In this document: piece by piece, positions 46,696-59,341 of the stretch | How the letters are laid out: each line of letters starts with the position of its first letter | How positions within the stretch are numbered: position 1 is the first letter of the stretch | NCBI GenBank assembly: GCA_963942565.1 | Contig: OZ012688.1 | Coordinates: 19,014,059 to 19,078,058, forward strand | Source: Maea johnstoni | Lineage: Eukaryota > Annelida > Polychaeta > Spionida > Magelonidae | Reading direction: 5' to 3' | DNA length: 64,000 nt | Translations under genes and position numbers: made by a program | Notes under the pieces: model-generated | Databases searched by the model: none | What the model was told of the DNA's origin: nothing | Seen by the model: only the letters and a program-made list of their open reading frames with translations

Positions 46696-47115
46696 TCAGG
46701 TACAGAGGGGGGCCGCACCCGCATTACGTATTTCGCGAAAGACGGGGTCTTTTTTAAGACCTCCGCATGTCCGTGATTTGGTAAAAGAAGGGTACTTTTT
46801 TGAACCCAGGTACGAAGTATGGGGTGTGAAAATCCCCTTACAATCCAAGAAATATATGCGGCTCTAGCGACGAGTGACTGGGCTTCTGAGTCTGCTGCCG
46901 CTTAACAGGCAGAGAATTATAACATCTAAAGTCAAAATGCGTGTCCCTGTTCATCCAATGTCAGTGTTTTGATAAAAGAAGTTTTTTATTTACTGGAAAA
47001 AGTCAGCGTCTTTTTAAAATAAGGGTGCTTTTTTGGCCTGAAATCTGTGATTTTTGAATTTTGATAACGAGCGTATGTACTCCCTTAAATACCGAAGTGA
47101 CCCCCAGGGGTGTGC
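46683..47115. repeat. Interspersed repeat with GGGGGCACTCA termini (copy 2)
   Basis: Left GGCGGGGGCACTCAGGTAC, right GAAGTGACCCCCAGGGGT. The interior matches 4366-4800 (GTCAGTGTTTTGATAAAAG, AAAAAGTCAGCG, GAGCGTATG). Confidence 0.55.
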
Positions 47116-47132
47116 GACATCTCATACTGTAT

Positions 47133-47221
47133 AAATGTAAAATGCAAAATGTAAATGTAATCTTTATTTTAAGTCGGTATATCAATTACAAGAAACACAA
47201 GCTACTAAGGCTCTTGGCCGA
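47133..47221 (-). mobile_element. SINE 3' end, reverse, 5'-truncated
   Basis: On the minus strand this reads CCAGTCGGCCAAGAGCC ... TTGTAATTGATATACCGACT, then TAAAATAAAGATTACATTTA. It is the uninterrupted version of the SINE 3' region that is split at 48968/51284. Confidence 0.75.
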
Positions 47222-47266
47222 CTGGATTATTAGGGTTATACAAGAAGACCAGAATGATGATTTTTC

Positions 47267-47884
47267 TGATACTATAAAGTTTGAAATATTAGCGATACAA
47301 AACTAAGCGAATTGATCCATTTTTTCATAATAGCGGATCGTAATATTCGAGTGTGAACCATCTCCAAAAGCGCCATATCTGAGTAGTGGTATTCTAATTC
47401 ATGTACTAATCTACCACTCATGCCCGACGATACTGACTAGACCCTTATTGTTTCATTACGACGCAACCACCTAACAAGTGAAATTTAGGGTTCAAGATTC
47501 TCAGAGCGGGCTATGGGCGGTACGAGTGATCGTCAAAATGGGTCTATTGCAATAGTAATTTTTAAGAACCTTGCAGATTTTATGCGCTAATCTAGTATCA
47601 CCACGCAGCTGTTTATCATACTCACGTGATATTTAAGGTCCGTCCTGTTTGGTATATTGCAGTAAAGTAACTCAGATCCACCGTGATTTAACGTGCATCA
47701 TTCAAATTTGGTTGTACACCGTGAGATTATCAACTGACCATGTGTAATTGTGACTACATGTAGAAATGCATTTTGAATACAAAATAGAACAAATGTTAAC
47801 GTATCGTAATATAAGCGAATCGGACCCACTCGTTAACGTTGCTAATATTACTTCCACGTTAATATTTCAAACTTTACAGTATCA
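47267..47884. mobile_element. MITE with 24-bp terminal inverted repeats
   Basis: Left TGATACTATAAAGTTTGAAA, right (reversed) TGATACTGTAAAGTTTGAAA, continuing with TATTA. A related subterminal block AAGCGAATTGATCC / TAAGCGAATCGGACC is also present. About 618 bp, no ORF of note. Confidence 0.7.
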
Positions 47885-48180
47885 TATGTGATCACTGAGA
47901 TATGATCACAATAGCGAATATGATTTTGGATGACACAGGCACGATGTAGGCTGTAAGTAACATGGAAGCTAGTAAAAAGGAGGTGTACGCATTGTAAAAG
48001 TTTTATGAGGTCAGACTCAAAGAACTTCAAAAAGGACTAGTATATTATATATGCTACTAGCAATACTAGGTCATTGTTGAACCCTATAGACCTCCAATAT
48101 ATATTGATGAGAGGGATAATGTTTTGGTTTTGTGTCACAGTTTCAAAGAAGAGTATAAGAGATGGGTATATAATCTTAGA

Positions 48181-48300
48181 CAGCAAGGTATCTTGGGCTC
48201 ATTTGGACACCAAATCCCTCAAAAATCACTTATCGGGACACCCAAACAGTTTTCATAAAATGCCATTTTCAAAGATGAAAGAGACCACTCAATATGTCAA
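48181..48300 (-). mobile_element. hAT MITE family C fragment
   Basis: TTTGGACACCAAATCCCTCAAAAATCAC and CGGGACACCCAAACAG are reverse-family blocks. The termini are not recognisable. Confidence 0.5.
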
Positions 48301-48765
48301 CACATTTTTGACAAATAACAGTAATGTCACCCTTTAATTGACAAAAGATACTTGTATGATACTCTATCCTATGATAATCTTTTAATTTCCATATAGTTCT
48401 TTTCTCTTTCAATGAATAACTTGCCCCGGCAAATTTCTAATAGATGCCTTGCATCTACAATGGACTTGTACTACAGGGAATACAGTCCTTCAAACTGCCT
48501 TGCAAACGGCCTGTTTTTGGCAGCGAGTTTATCCATGAAACAGAGCGGCCAAAAATCTAAGTTATGCGTGACACTGATAGCGTGTTTTATAACAAGTTCT
48601 GGGAAAATGTTCTGTATATTTTCGCGCCCGTCTACTTACATTTTACATGTCGCAATAACTGATGTCGCAATAAGTGAAGTGGTTCTCTGCTCCACTTCTC
48701 AGGACGCTTGGCTACACGCGTGTCTACGCCTGTCTAGTCCTAATGCTGAGAATATCTTTAAAAAG

Positions 48766-48968
48766 GCCACAGCAGTTGAGTTGGTCAAGTGGTTAGCACG
48801 CTTGACTTCGGGGCAGACGACCCGGGTTCGATTCCCGATGTGGGCGCAGGAGAAGAAAATTTATTTTCTTGCTGCTTTCCAGTGCTTCGGAGGGCATTGT
48901 AAGCCGTCGGGCCAGTCGGCCAAGAGCCTCAGTAGCTCGTGTTTCTTGTAATTGATATACCGACTTAA
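48766..48968 (+). mobile_element. tRNA-derived SINE, split by a TTAA element (5' part)
   Basis: GTTGAGTTGGTCAAGTGGTT (A box) and GGGTTCGATTCCC (B box, 48824-48836) form the tRNA head. The body runs through TGCTTTCCAGTGCTTCGGAG to TTGTAATTGATATACCGACT. The 3' tail (TAAAATAAAGATTACATTTA) resumes at 51285 after the inserted element. A long ORF covering this region is not coding. Confidence 0.8.
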
Positions 48969-51283
48969 GGTGGCTGTAAACGTTTCCGGTGGAGAGCAGA
49001 TTTTCCCTCAAATAATGGCTGATTTCTCATTATTTGTACACTAAACCCCTAACAAACTATATATTTTTAGAAAGCTGAGATTCTAAGGAATACATAGGAT
49101 ATGGATAGGTTGTATGTGCTCCAAAATGTTTGAAGAAATTGGGGTCAAAACTTTGACTAATCAATTTTCAGTACATATGTCACGGCTGACGCAAATCTAA
49201 GAGCAGGATCTAAGATAATAACCTGATTTTTAAAAACATTGAAACAAACCTTTGTCTCTAGAAATCTAGACAAGGGTTTTGTAAAATATGGCCCCTAACT
49301 TTTTTATGGCCATTTATCTAACAACATTTTAGGAAAAAAAATGCTTTTTTGGTTTCTTGATTTTTGACTCACTATAAAAAATTAACCAGATAAGATATTG
49401 CAATATCCCCGTCTAGATTTGTAGAGAACATGTTTTAGAATCTATATACAAAGTTTGAAGCTAATTGATTAAGATTTGTGTCTAAATTCACGTCAGCCGT
49501 GAGAGTAAAACTATAGAAAACTAAGCTGAGAAAATGGCAGTTTTGTGTATTTCACAGTTAGAGTTACTGTGCAACTTTTTGCTACTACTTTAATGTATTT
49601 ATTTTTGTCCAAGTGGAAAGATAAAGTAACCTTCCATTGTATTTCACAACTGTCAACAATTTTTCTTCTCAATTACCTCAAAAAAAAGTATAAATGAGTA
49701 CATTTCTGCAACAGCCTAACATCCCTGTCAACTGGATTCCATATATGGGCATATGACATCACCCAAGCCCCGCCTACTTAGTAGACTGGCATCTTGTTTG
49801 CATGCTAATGTAATGCATTATGGCTCTTGAACTCTTAATAATTCAAAGAACTATGCCATCAAAATCAATTTTCAGCTATCTAGTGTGTTATGCTGGCAGA
49901 CTCTTTGACTGCAAGTATATTGATTTGGCAAATAAAAGATTGTAATGCTCTAAATGGGGGTTTTAGCTTCATTTATCTAAGACAAACATGTTGCAGGGCC
50001 AATTCTGAAGCTATCCAAACTTCCAAAGCATAGCTTTCTGACAAGGTGGCTTTTGGATTCTGGGCCTTGAAAGAAAGATAATTTCACAAACCTCTATTGC
50101 TGTATCTCCACTCCAGTGATCCAAGTTACATAATCCAGAATGAGTAATCCATACATATTTTGCAGCAGAAATGGCAACTTTCCCTGAGGTCTGACACAGT
50201 ATTCCTTTGTCCAATGAATCCCATATGAGTAGACTGTCCACATTCACTACTACACTGCTTGAAATGCTTAGAGGAAGTGACCTTCCTATACCCATAGCAA
50301 ATCTTATTTTTAGACATTGGTTCCTGACTACCATAATCCTTGAGGGGATTATGAGTGACACCACACTCATTGTTCTAGAATGGGGAGTCCTGAGGGGATT
50401 ATGACACCACACATACCTGTATGTATTTCCTCAGAGCTGAGGCCACAGTGATAATCAATCAATAAACCCAATTATTCGCCTGCAATTTCAATCTCCTTTG
50501 TGCCTCCAACTGAATTGACAACAATTGTTGTGAAAAATACAATCCAGGCTTTAATTAGTTAATAGCTGAATTATATGGGTGTAATTGTACTTTGGGTAAC
50601 TATATCATGATTGCTGTATTATTGTTTGAGAAAAACATGTGTTTGAAAATGAAACCAAGTTGATAAATACTACAGTATTGTTAGTTATCCATAGAGCATA
50701 GAGTGTCTGTTCCAGCTGAAGGTATGAGACGGATTGACCCAACATCCTCCCAAAAGTCCAGGTTTTCCCATCAAATACATACATTTTTTTACTTGAAGCC
50801 CCAAAACTGGGATGTTTCCTGTTTTTCTCAGACAGCCGGAGCCACATTTTGATTAAGACTAATCCCTAATACACTATTTTTGAATTGATTAAAACATCAT
50901 TGTCTGTGGTGCTAAAGTGGCCCACCTTACCCAACAGACATCCTTTCTAACCAACACATGCATACAAAGAAAAGACTGGCTGACCTTAAATGCCAGCTCT
51001 AATCAGTTACAAATCCAATACACATCCATTTCCTGTAGCTTTGATAAGGAGGTGGGAGGGGCTTATCAGCTAACTGGGGTCACATGACCATAACAATGAA
51101 GCATGCAGTCTGTCCTGTCTGTCTGACCATACCTGTCAAATCAAGCTTTTTGCACAAATTATGAACTTAGGAGTGGAGTAGAGCTATGGGTTTTTTTTCA
51201 TAAGGAGGGTAAGACCTGGTTCATTAACATAATACATAAATCTCAAAACAGGCTTCCCTGAGGACGAAACGTTTACGGCCACC
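48969..51283. mobile_element. 2.3-kb TTAA-targeting DNA transposon inserted in a SINE
   Basis: The ends GGTGGCTGTAAACGTTTC and (reversed) GGTGGCCGTAAACGTTTC differ at one base. TTAA lies on both sides (48965-48968, 51284-51287). The intact SINE end at 47133-47221 shows a single TTAA at the same place, proving the duplication. TTAA targeting fits piggyBac or Kolobok; the GG start leans to Kolobok. The interior ORFs of 133 and 80 codons on the minus strand match no transposase I know. Probably non-autonomous. Confidence 0.8.
49177..49505. repeat. Nested inverted-repeat element inside the TTAA transposon
   Basis: GTCACGGCTGACGCAAATCT is mirrored by AAATTCACGTCAGCCGTGAG. About 330 bp; possibly a MITE within the larger element or a subterminal inverted repeat. 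Confidence 0.5.
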
Positions 51284-51316
51284 TTAAAATAAAGATTACA
51301 TTTACATTTACATTTA
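51284..51316 (+). mobile_element. SINE 3' tail, continuation of 48766-48968
   Basis: TTAAAATAAAGATTACATTT followed by ACATTT repeats. It resumes the SINE exactly at the duplicated TTAA. Confidence 0.8.
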
Positions 51317-52084
51317 TAAGTTCTTAAATCAGGGTACGTGTGCGTTATGGAATGTTCAATTGATATTGTGCATTTACATTGGCATACCTATCAACATTCA
51401 ACACTCCAAAATCAGGAGATTTCAGGCGGTTTATTATTGCGGCTTGTTTTGATTTCGTTTTGTTTAGTTCCAATTCTGGCCACTAGGGGAGAGGTTAGTA
51501 TTTGTACTTGTGCTTAAGGAGTGCGCCTTTATAATTGATAACCATGTACACGTATGTTAATGGGATAACTTTAATTTTGTGCAGTAGATCACATTATTGC
51601 AGAGTTATCAAGAACAAACAGGTTGCTTTGTAACTGAAAATATCATCATCATCAATTCTCGCGGTCCAATAATGGGGCTTCTTTCGTGCCGTTTTGTTCA
51701 GTTCCAATCCTGGCCACCAGGGGTCCGGTGAGAATATAGCTTTGGAGTGGGCAATTATATTTCACAGGAGTTGGCAAATTGATAACCATACAAATATGAT
51801 TATGAAATAACGTACTTTAATATCAAGTAGCAGATCACACTCTATAGTCCATGACCCAGAGGGTTGCTCATACCATATGCGGGGGCAAATTCTGATTAAT
51901 GTTTTTGAATTCCCCATACTCTCAGCTTCATGGTATTTCAGTAACAAATATTTTCCAAATCAGACCTTTTCTTTCTTTTCCCAGGTGAACTTATATATTT
52001 ACACGATCACTAAATTGCTTTTACTCACTACCCATTTTCCTCATATTTCATAACTGTTACATCTTTAACCATTCCCTCTGAGAC

Positions 52085-52126
52085 ATGGATCCGTGCGCCG
52101 GCCTCTATTTTGGCGCACGGATCCAT
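52085..52126. repeat. GGATCCGTGCGCC hairpin, copy 3
   Basis: ATGGATCCGTGCGCC, 12-base spacer, GGCGCACGGATCCAT. It sits at the mirror position of copy 1 within the inverted arms. Confidence 0.85.
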
Positions 52127-52239
52127 TCTTCTTCCATACTTGCCTAACCTTTGCGCTGTGTTGCGCCCAGCGCCACTAGCTTCATACAGCTTTCCACTAC
52201 ATTCATCTCCATTCCTATCGCCTTGTATCGGACTTTCTC

Positions 52240-52460
52240 TGGGTCACATTTTGGGGAGGCTATCGTACAACTCAGATATCGCATGGGATTTTCCCGACAA
52301 TGGAGTTGCAAGGAGTAGCGTGCGATTTACTATAAATTGCATGCGGTGGTCACATTAAACAGGCAAAAAAATCGCATGCGGTCGACATTTTAGGTGCATA
52401 ATCGCGTGCAACTATCATGGAATTATTGCACGTCTCTGACACTTCCCCTCAATGTGACCT
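52240..52460. mobile_element. MITE with GGTCACATT termini at the outer edge of the right arm
   Basis: Left GGGTCACATTTTGGGGAGG, right CTTCCCCTCAATGTGACCTG. The interior is rich in ATCGCATG / GCATGCG motifs. It begins exactly where homology to the left arm stops. Confidence 0.6.
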
Positions 52461-52619
52461 GGGCATAACGAAAGCACTTAATGCATATCTACAATAGGTC
52501 GTTCTAAAACTATTGAATTTTCAATTGGTAGTTATTAATATGTTATGATCAATTTACCAGTAAGTGGTATTCCTAGCCTGTGTATGTGCCACATAGGTGT
52601 TGAACTTGATTGGTTGAAC

Positions 52620-53083
<464 letters not shown>

Positions 53084-53156
53084 CGAGTTATTGACTTTAC
53101 ATAAACATTGTGCAGATGTGTGTGCGTGGGTGCTTTTATTTTTGTTCTTACAGTGG

Positions 53157-54350
53157 ATGGCTCACATAGGTGGGTACAACAGACAATGGAGGCCGTGGAC
53201 CCTGATACACCCACGCACAAGGCGCACTACGGTAGTGCAGCAGCTATGCAGTGAACCATGGAACTGTAAACATTTATGGCTCAGGTGGCCACCTGGCGAG
53301 GAGCCGGCAGACCAATTTCTGACTGGGAATAACATGCAACATATGATGCGGGTGAATGGATGGCCTGATGATGGAGAACATTACAGGTGGGTGAAGTTTA
53401 AACAATCACTGCTAATCAGATCCTCAGAAAAAATTTTCAGGGAATACCGCAGCGGACATCCTTATGGTAGTCGGCCCAATGGATGGTGGTTTCCGTGGAC
53501 GGATGGCGAATGGTGGACATCCCCTCAACCATTGGCATGGTTGGCGAGTGTACTGTACAGCAGGCGAAGCAGTGGATGGTGTTTTGCAGCCCAACCATTG
53601 GCATGGTTGACGAGGATACCCGACGACCGACGATGCAGTGAGTGGTGGTCTGCACTCCAACCATTGGCATGGTTGATGAGGATAACCGACGACGGACGAT
53701 ACAGTGGATGGTGGACTGTATCCCAACCATTGGCATGGTTGAGGAGGATACTCGGTGACGGACGATGCAGCGGATGGTGGATTTCATCCCAACCATTGGC
53801 ATGGTTGATGAGGACACGTGACGACAGACGATGCAGTGGATGGTGGACTTCACCCCAACCATTGGCATGGTTGATGAGGAGAGTTGATGTCATCTGGTGC
53901 AGTGAATGGTGGACTACACCTCAACCATTGGCATGGTTGATGAGGATACTTGATGACGGCCTATGCGAGGGATGCTGGATTTCATTACAACCATTGGCAT
54001 GGTTGATGAGGGTTCCTGAGGGTTGGCGCTGCGGTGGATGGTGGACCCCCTCTCGATCATTGGCATGGTCGATGAGGGTAACAAATGACACTTGGAGCAG
54101 TGGGCGGTGGATTACACCCCAACCATTGGCATGGTGGGTGACGGCAACGGAAGACAGACAACGCATGAACTATAATTTCCACGGGCCTATGACATGGCTG
54201 GTGTTGAGGGTTATTAAATGGCGGTGTGACAGCCAAATGGCTGCATGCCAATACATGATGTTAACTTATACTGAAAAGTGTGTACATAGAATTAATGACT
54301 TTGTGTTTGTATGGGGTTTTCTATTAATAATTTATGATGGCTGCGTCTAA
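53157..54350 (+). CDS. LINE ORF1: Trp-rich repeat protein of 397 residues
   Basis: The start at 53157 ([11 protein letters not shown]) is the first ATG inside the LINE in a frame that stays open for 1194 nt. The same frame is open further left only because it crosses the AT tract of the flanking repeat. Residues about 124-343 are ten 22-residue repeats of the form QPLAWLMR-x-x-DD-x-RCSGWW-x-x-x, with Trp-Trp doublets in most units. The N-terminal part is also rich in Trp. It lacks the coiled coil, RRM or CCHC knuckle usual in LINE ORF1 proteins. The C-terminus ([16 protein letters not shown]) is hydrophobic. The stop falls 17 nt into ORF2. Constant spacing with no indels supports a translated role, but selection on the DNA or RNA hairpin alone could also keep it. 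No function is assigned. Confidence 0.55.
   Translation: MAHIGGYNRQWRPWTLIHPRTRRTTVVQQLCSEPWNCKHLWLRWPPGEEPADQFLTGNNMQHMMRVNGWPDDGEHYRWVKFKQSLLIRSSEKIFREYRSGHPYGSRPNGWWFPWTDGEWWTSPQPLAWLASVLYSRRSSGWCFAAQPLAWLTRIPDDRRCSEWWSALQPLAWLMRITDDGRYSGWWTVSQPLAWLRRILGDGRCSGWWISSQPLAWLMRTRDDRRCSGWWTSPQPLAWLMRRVDVIWCSEWWTTPQPLAWLMRILDDGLCEGCWISLQPLAWLMRVPEGWRCGGWWTPSRSLAWSMRVTNDTWSSGRWITPQPLAWWVTATEDRQRMNYNFHGPMTWLVLRVIKWRCDSQMAACQYMMLTYTEKCVHRINDFVFVWGFLLIIYDGCV
53526..54203 (+). repeat. Tandem array of ten 66-bp units, each with an 18-bp hairpin
   Basis: Hairpin starts are at 53526, 53592, 53658, 53724, 53790, 53856, 53922, 53988, 54054 and 54120, exactly 66 bp apart. Each has CAACCAT, loop TGGC, ATGGTTG (7-bp stem). 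The unit at 54054 reads CGATCAT-TGGC-ATGGTCG: one pair is exchanged on both sides and another becomes a G-T wobble. A decayed eleventh unit lies at about 54186. Between hairpins, the units share GACGACGGACGATGCAGTGG-like sequence. Long minus-strand ORFs across the array are by-products of the repeat structure. Confidence 0.9.
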
Positions 54351-57300
54351 CACTGTTAAAATTGCGTGCTGGAACGCACGAGGGTTTTCAGGTTCAGTAC
54401 CTTATATCAGAGAGCTGTTGAAGAAAAATGATATAATTCTATTGTCCGAGCACTGGCTACATAACAATAGGCTTCACCTATTGGATGACATAAGTGATGA
54501 TATATCGTACTGTGCTAGGGCAAGTAGGTTTGCTTCGTCTGAGGATTACGGGTACAAAAGGGGTCAGGGGGGTGTTGCGGCAATATGGAAGAAGGATTTG
54601 TGTGGGGTGTCAGAATTATCAAATATCTCATACGACAGAGCATGCGGGTTACGTCTGCAGACTAAGCAAGGTGGTGTAATAAATATTATATCTGTGTATT
54701 TGCCTGCTGCAGGGTCACCTGAAGCTTATGATGTAGCACTTGATGAGTTGTATGAAATAATGGAATCAATGGAACAAGGGTCGCTGAGTATAATAGGCGG
54801 TGATACTAATGGTGAGTTAGGGTATTTAGGAGGACCAAGGAGCACTAAACCTCCTTCTAAGCACGGCAAGTTACTTTACGGTTTTATGAATGAATTTGGG
54901 CTTGTGGCCACTAATTTGTGTGATGAAACAGCTGGTCCTGTCCTTACCCACGAAGGACCAACGGGTGCTTCAACAATTGATCATATCTTAATTCCCGGGT
55001 GCATGAAAGATAACGTCATGTGCTGTGAGGTGTCTGATGAAGCTGCCCTAAATACTTCGGACCATAGGTCAGTCCATGTCACCCTTGAGCTGGACACTAT
55101 TAGATCAAGAATAGTACAATCTAATGCCAATAAGAGGAGGAGATGGGATAAGTGTAGCCCTGATGATATATCTAGACTATACAGAATTCCACTTGAGCGC
55201 AGTTTGGTTATTATTAAAGGTATGCTTACACAGGATAATTTGGAAGAAGAAGGGATGGATCATATTATAGATATCCTTATAGTATGTATGCAGAATGCTG
55301 CGGAAGCTATCCCAGTGTCAAAATATCGGAAGCATATTAAACCCTTCTGGTCAGATAGCCTAACATTGTTAAAGAGAGATAAAGTTATCAAATACAAAGA
55401 ATGGGTAAGGGCGGGTCGACCCAGAGACAATGATAATGTTCTATGGCAGGAATACAAGGCATCAAAGAAAGTTTTCTCGAAAGAGATTAGGCGTGTGAGT
55501 AGGGCATATGACGAAGAACAGGTCGCTAAAACAGTTAACTCCATTGAGGTTGACAGAAATATTTTTTGGCGTTTTTTGAAGCGGTGCCGAAATAGCAGAG
55601 GTAGTAAGACACTTGCAATTCGTAATGAAGCAGGCAAGGTTCTATATGACATTGAAGGGGTGTTAGATGTCTGGAAGACTCACTTTCAGAAATTATGTCT
55701 ACCTAAAGATTGTGATAGTTATGAAAAAGAACATTTTGATATGGTTAATGAAGCAGTGAGGGTCCTGAATGCTACTGATGATGGTGATGAGTTTTTGAAA
55801 ATACCTATGACTGAAGCTGAAGTTGGAAAAGCCATCTCAAAATTGCACACAGGAAAAGCATGTGGCTATGATAATGTTAGTGCGGAGCACTTAAAATATG
55901 CAGGCCAACAAATGGTTGAAGTTCTGACTATCTTATTTAACCGTTTGATAGCCATGGAATATATACCGGTCAATTTCAGATGTGGCATTCAGGTCCCTCT
56001 ATATAAGGGCAAGAATACATGCTCATTAAGTGTAGAGAACTACAGAGGTATTACCTTACTCACAACACTTAACAAGTTGTTTGAAACTTTATTATGGGGA
56101 AGGATGGAGAAGTGGTGGTGGAATAGTGGTATTGTGTCTAGATTTCAGGGTGCTTGCAGAAAGGGGCAGTCGTGCGTGCACACTGCCCTTCTTCTGCAAG
56201 AGACGGTGTCGGACGCCTTGGATGCAGGCAGGAGAGTCTTTGTATCATACTTTGATGTGTCCAGGGCGTTCGATTCCGTCTGGACCAATGGGCTATTCTA
56301 CCAATTACATCAGAATGGAGTTCAGGGTAAAATCTGGAGATTGATGTATAGGGCGTATATAGGATTTAATTGCAGGGTTAGGATTGGTGATAGTATGTCG
56401 CAATGGTACCCAATGACAGTAGGAATTCATCAGGGTGGGATTCTTTCCCTTATAAAGTACATTTCATTTATTAATTCCTTACTTGAGGAAATAGAAGCGT
56501 CAAAACTAGGGTGCAGTGTATCAGGCATACCCAGCACACCTGCTGGGTATGCGGATGATCTAGCCACTGCAAGTCTGTCTAAATGGCAATCTGATAAGGT
56601 ACATAACATAGTTCATGGGCACAGTAAGAGATGGAGGTATAAGTTAAATGCTAAAAAGTCGGCGGTATTGGTGTATGGCGAGGGAAAAGCAGAGAACAAC
56701 CGAAATGCGAAATTTAGAGAATTTTCTTTAGGTCCGGAGAAAGTGAAAGAACGCACCGCATATGACCACGTAGGCGTTAGAGCTTGTATTGAGCGAGGTA
56801 ATGAGGATAGAGTAAATGACAAAATCAGCAACGGAAGGAGAGCTCTTAATGCCGCTGCAGGGCTGGGCATCAGAAGGAAGGGGTTAAATATGGCAAGTTG
56901 TAACTTAATTTTTTGGATGGTGATTGTACCTATTATCACTTTCGGGAGTGAATTATGGGTGTTGTCGGACAAAGATTATCACAACTTATTAGCATTCCAG
57001 AGATTTGCTGGGCGCCGGTTCCAGAGGCTGCCGTATAAGTCACCAAATGGCAGCAGTTTTGCTGCTATGGGATGGATGAGAATTACCACGTATATATACA
57101 TAAAGAAATTATTGTTTATTCGCACGGTCCTAAAAATGGGTCCAGGTAATGTGATATATGACATTTTTAAAAAGAGATATGAGAAATATGAGAGGGATTT
57201 TGCCAAAAGTGCTGATAATCATGCACTAAGTCCAGTATTTGATATGTTGAACACATGTAAAAAGTTTGGTGTATATGGAAGGATAAAGGGATATCTTGAT

Positions 57301-57870
57301 GGTTCCGCTATATTAGCTGGTAAGACTTCTTGGAAAAAGTACGTCTGGGAGAGAGCATGGGTATACGAAGATATGTTCTGGTATTCTACTAAAGCTATCT
57401 ATAAAGAAAACAAATTACTGGACAAAGTGAATGGAGTGGGAAAATTTTCAGTATGGTGGTGGATTAGTGATATATGGCCTAATATGATTGGAATGTGTGA
57501 GACTATTGTTAAAATCATCTGTCGAACGAGCAAACTTAAGGTGGATGACTACTCTCTTAAGGGGGGGACGCATAGTCTGAAAGCATGTGATAAATGTGAA
57601 ATGTATGCAGTCGAGGACATCTTCCATATCCTGATGCAGTGCCCATTCTTCCAGAACGATATGAAGGAGTTATATGCAGAGATTAGATTGGTGACACCAA
57701 ATCTACTAGAAGAGATGGATAAAGATAGTAGTACGGCCATATATCATCTCCTAGGAAAGCCTTTCGAAAATGCACCATGGGAAGAACAGGTTAAGATGTG
57801 GTGTGTATCAGGCAGAAGAATTAGCATGATGTACTATAAGTTAGTGAAAGGCAGATGTGGGATAGGTTGA
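54334..57870 (+). CDS. LINE ORF2: endonuclease-reverse transcriptase, 1178 residues
   Basis: The protein nicks target DNA and copies the element RNA into it. The N-terminal AP-like endonuclease (about residues 9-255) shows CWNARG (Asn14), LLSEHWL (Glu39), [17 protein letters not shown] and SDH (Asp243, His244), all expected catalytic positions. The reverse transcriptase (about 470-800) shows [19 protein letters not shown] (Asp641), [12 protein letters not shown] and GYADDLA (YADD starting at residue 739). LSLIKY in place of the usual LSP appears to be a trait of this LINE group as I remember it, not damage. A C-terminal C-x2-C-x9-H-x4-C motif begins at Cys1085. No stop interrupts the frame and all key residues are present, so activity is plausible. 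The first ATG (ATGATGG) overlaps the end of ORF1. It belongs with the APE-bearing Jockey-like LINEs; the exact clade was not resolved. Confidence 0.9.
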   Translation: MMAASNTVKIACWNARGFSGSVPYIRELLKKNDIILLSEHWLHNNRLHLLDDISDDISYCARASRFASSEDYGYKRGQGGVAAIWKKDLCGVSELSNISYDRACGLRLQTKQGGVINIISVYLPAAGSPEAYDVALDELYEIMESMEQGSLSIIGGDTNGELGYLGGPRSTKPPSKHGKLLYGFMNEFGLVATNLCDETAGPVLTHEGPTGASTIDHILIPGCMKDNVMCCEVSDEAALNTSDHRSVHVTLELDTIRSRIVQSNANKRRRWDKCSPDDISRLYRIPLERSLVIIKGMLTQDNLEEEGMDHIIDILIVCMQNAAEAIPVSKYRKHIKPFWSDSLTLLKRDKVIKYKEWVRAGRPRDNDNVLWQEYKASKKVFSKEIRRVSRAYDEEQVAKTVNSIEVDRNIFWRFLKRCRNSRGSKTLAIRNEAGKVLYDIEGVLDVWKTHFQKLCLPKDCDSYEKEHFDMVNEAVRVLNATDDGDEFLKIPMTEAEVGKAISKLHTGKACGYDNVSAEHLKYAGQQMVEVLTILFNRLIAMEYIPVNFRCGIQVPLYKGKNTCSLSVENYRGITLLTTLNKLFETLLWGRMEKWWWNSGIVSRFQGACRKGQSCVHTALLLQETVSDALDAGRRVFVSYFDVSRAFDSVWTNGLFYQLHQNGVQGKIWRLMYRAYIGFNCRVRIGDSMSQWYPMTVGIHQGGILSLIKYISFINSLLEEIEASKLGCSVSGIPSTPAGYADDLATASLSKWQSDKVHNIVHGHSKRWRYKLNAKKSAVLVYGEGKAENNRNAKFREFSLGPEKVKERTAYDHVGVRACIERGNEDRVNDKISNGRRALNAAAGLGIRRKGLNMASCNLIFWMVIVPIITFGSELWVLSDKDYHNLLAFQRFAGRRFQRLPYKSPNGSSFAAMGWMRITTYIYIKKLLFIRTVLKMGPGNVIYDIFKKRYEKYERDFAKSADNHALSPVFDMLNTCKKFGVYGRIKGYLDGSAILAGKTSWKKYVWERAWVYEDMFWYSTKAIYKENKLLDKVNGVGKFSVWWWISDIWPNMIGMCETIVKIICRTSKLKVDDYSLKGGTHSLKACDKCEMYAVEDIFHILMQCPFFQNDMKELYAEIRLVTPNLLEEMDKDSSTAIYHLLGKPFENAPWEEQVKMWCVSGRRISMMYYKLVKGRCGIG

Positions 57871-58081
57871 ACATTTATTTCCTGTCCAGACCGGCTGCCA
57901 ATATGGATATAATGGACGTTGATATACTATGTTGTAAATATATTTCTAAGTTTGGCTGAGAGTCTTTTGTTATAGACAAGCCGCTTTTGCTAGAGTAGAA
58001 GTTTTGTTATTATAATTTTTGTCTTTTTGTCTATATGTGTACCTTTCGTATGTAAAATATGCGGTAAATAAAGATATATAT
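57871..58081 (+). other. LINE 3'UTR
   Basis: T-rich 3'UTR ending AATAAAGATATATATAG at the junction with the 3' flanking repeat. The short GATATA-like tail, rather than poly(A), is the likely priming signature. Confidence 0.7.
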
Positions 58082-58737
<656 letters not shown>

Positions 58738-59341
58738 TCCTTGGCGCTCCAGTTCAAATACGTACTGCGTGCTATATCTATGCTCATTGGATGTTGGTTC
58801 AATGATCAATATCAATTGTTCTCTGTAATGGCGGGCCTATTGTCCTCCGAGTTATCCGCGGCGCCCTCCACGTTTTCCCCATTCATGTGTTGCCCACAGA
58901 GACGCCATTAGTATAGTAATTACAGGGGTGGATGCAGGATTTCAGGTTAGGTGGGTGACATTGATTGAGAGGGGGGAAGTCCGCGAGTGCCATAGCACAG
59001 CGCCACATTTTGAGGGCCTGGAATCTTTTTTTAGGTGTTCACTTTTGAATTGCATTTGCAGAGCAAATTTGTGTATAAAGTGATAATAAGACTTATGTAT
59101 ATGTAGCAGGGTCTGGGAGCTTTAGGGGGAGGGGGGGGATGGGCGTGCGCCGATAAAACATCTCAGGCATTATATACAGGCTAAGACTCTAGGCATAACG
59201 AGTAGCAGATCAATGATATGTAGCGGTTACCTGAGAGGAGACACAAGAAAAGAAAATCAATACATAAATGAACAAGTAGCTGGGAATACGGGCACCCGAA
59301 GCGGTGAAGTGGAAAGGAGTGAAAACGCGATTAATCAGTAC

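Noticed and set aside
48412-48951. 179-codon ORF
   Set aside because: It crosses the inverted arm and the SINE head and has no protein-like composition or domain.
50011-50412. 133-codon minus-strand ORF inside the TTAA element as a transposase
   Set aside because: No DDE/DDD pattern, zinc finger or known transposase motif could be seen. Too short and not extended by neighbouring frames.
53137-53156. Splice acceptor TTTTTGTTCTTACAG just before the LINE ORF1 start
   Set aside because: Good consensus, but no matching donor upstream inside the LINE; likely chance in T-rich sequence.
53424-54251. Long minus-strand ORFs with NHANGW-type repeats
   Set aside because: They are the antisense of the hairpin array. 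Palindromic, stop-poor 66-bp units keep several frames open at once.
56437-56460. Damaged RT motif (LSLIKY in place of LSP)
   Set aside because: As far as I recall, this variant is shared by the LINE group to which this ORF2 belongs, so it is not evidence of inactivation.
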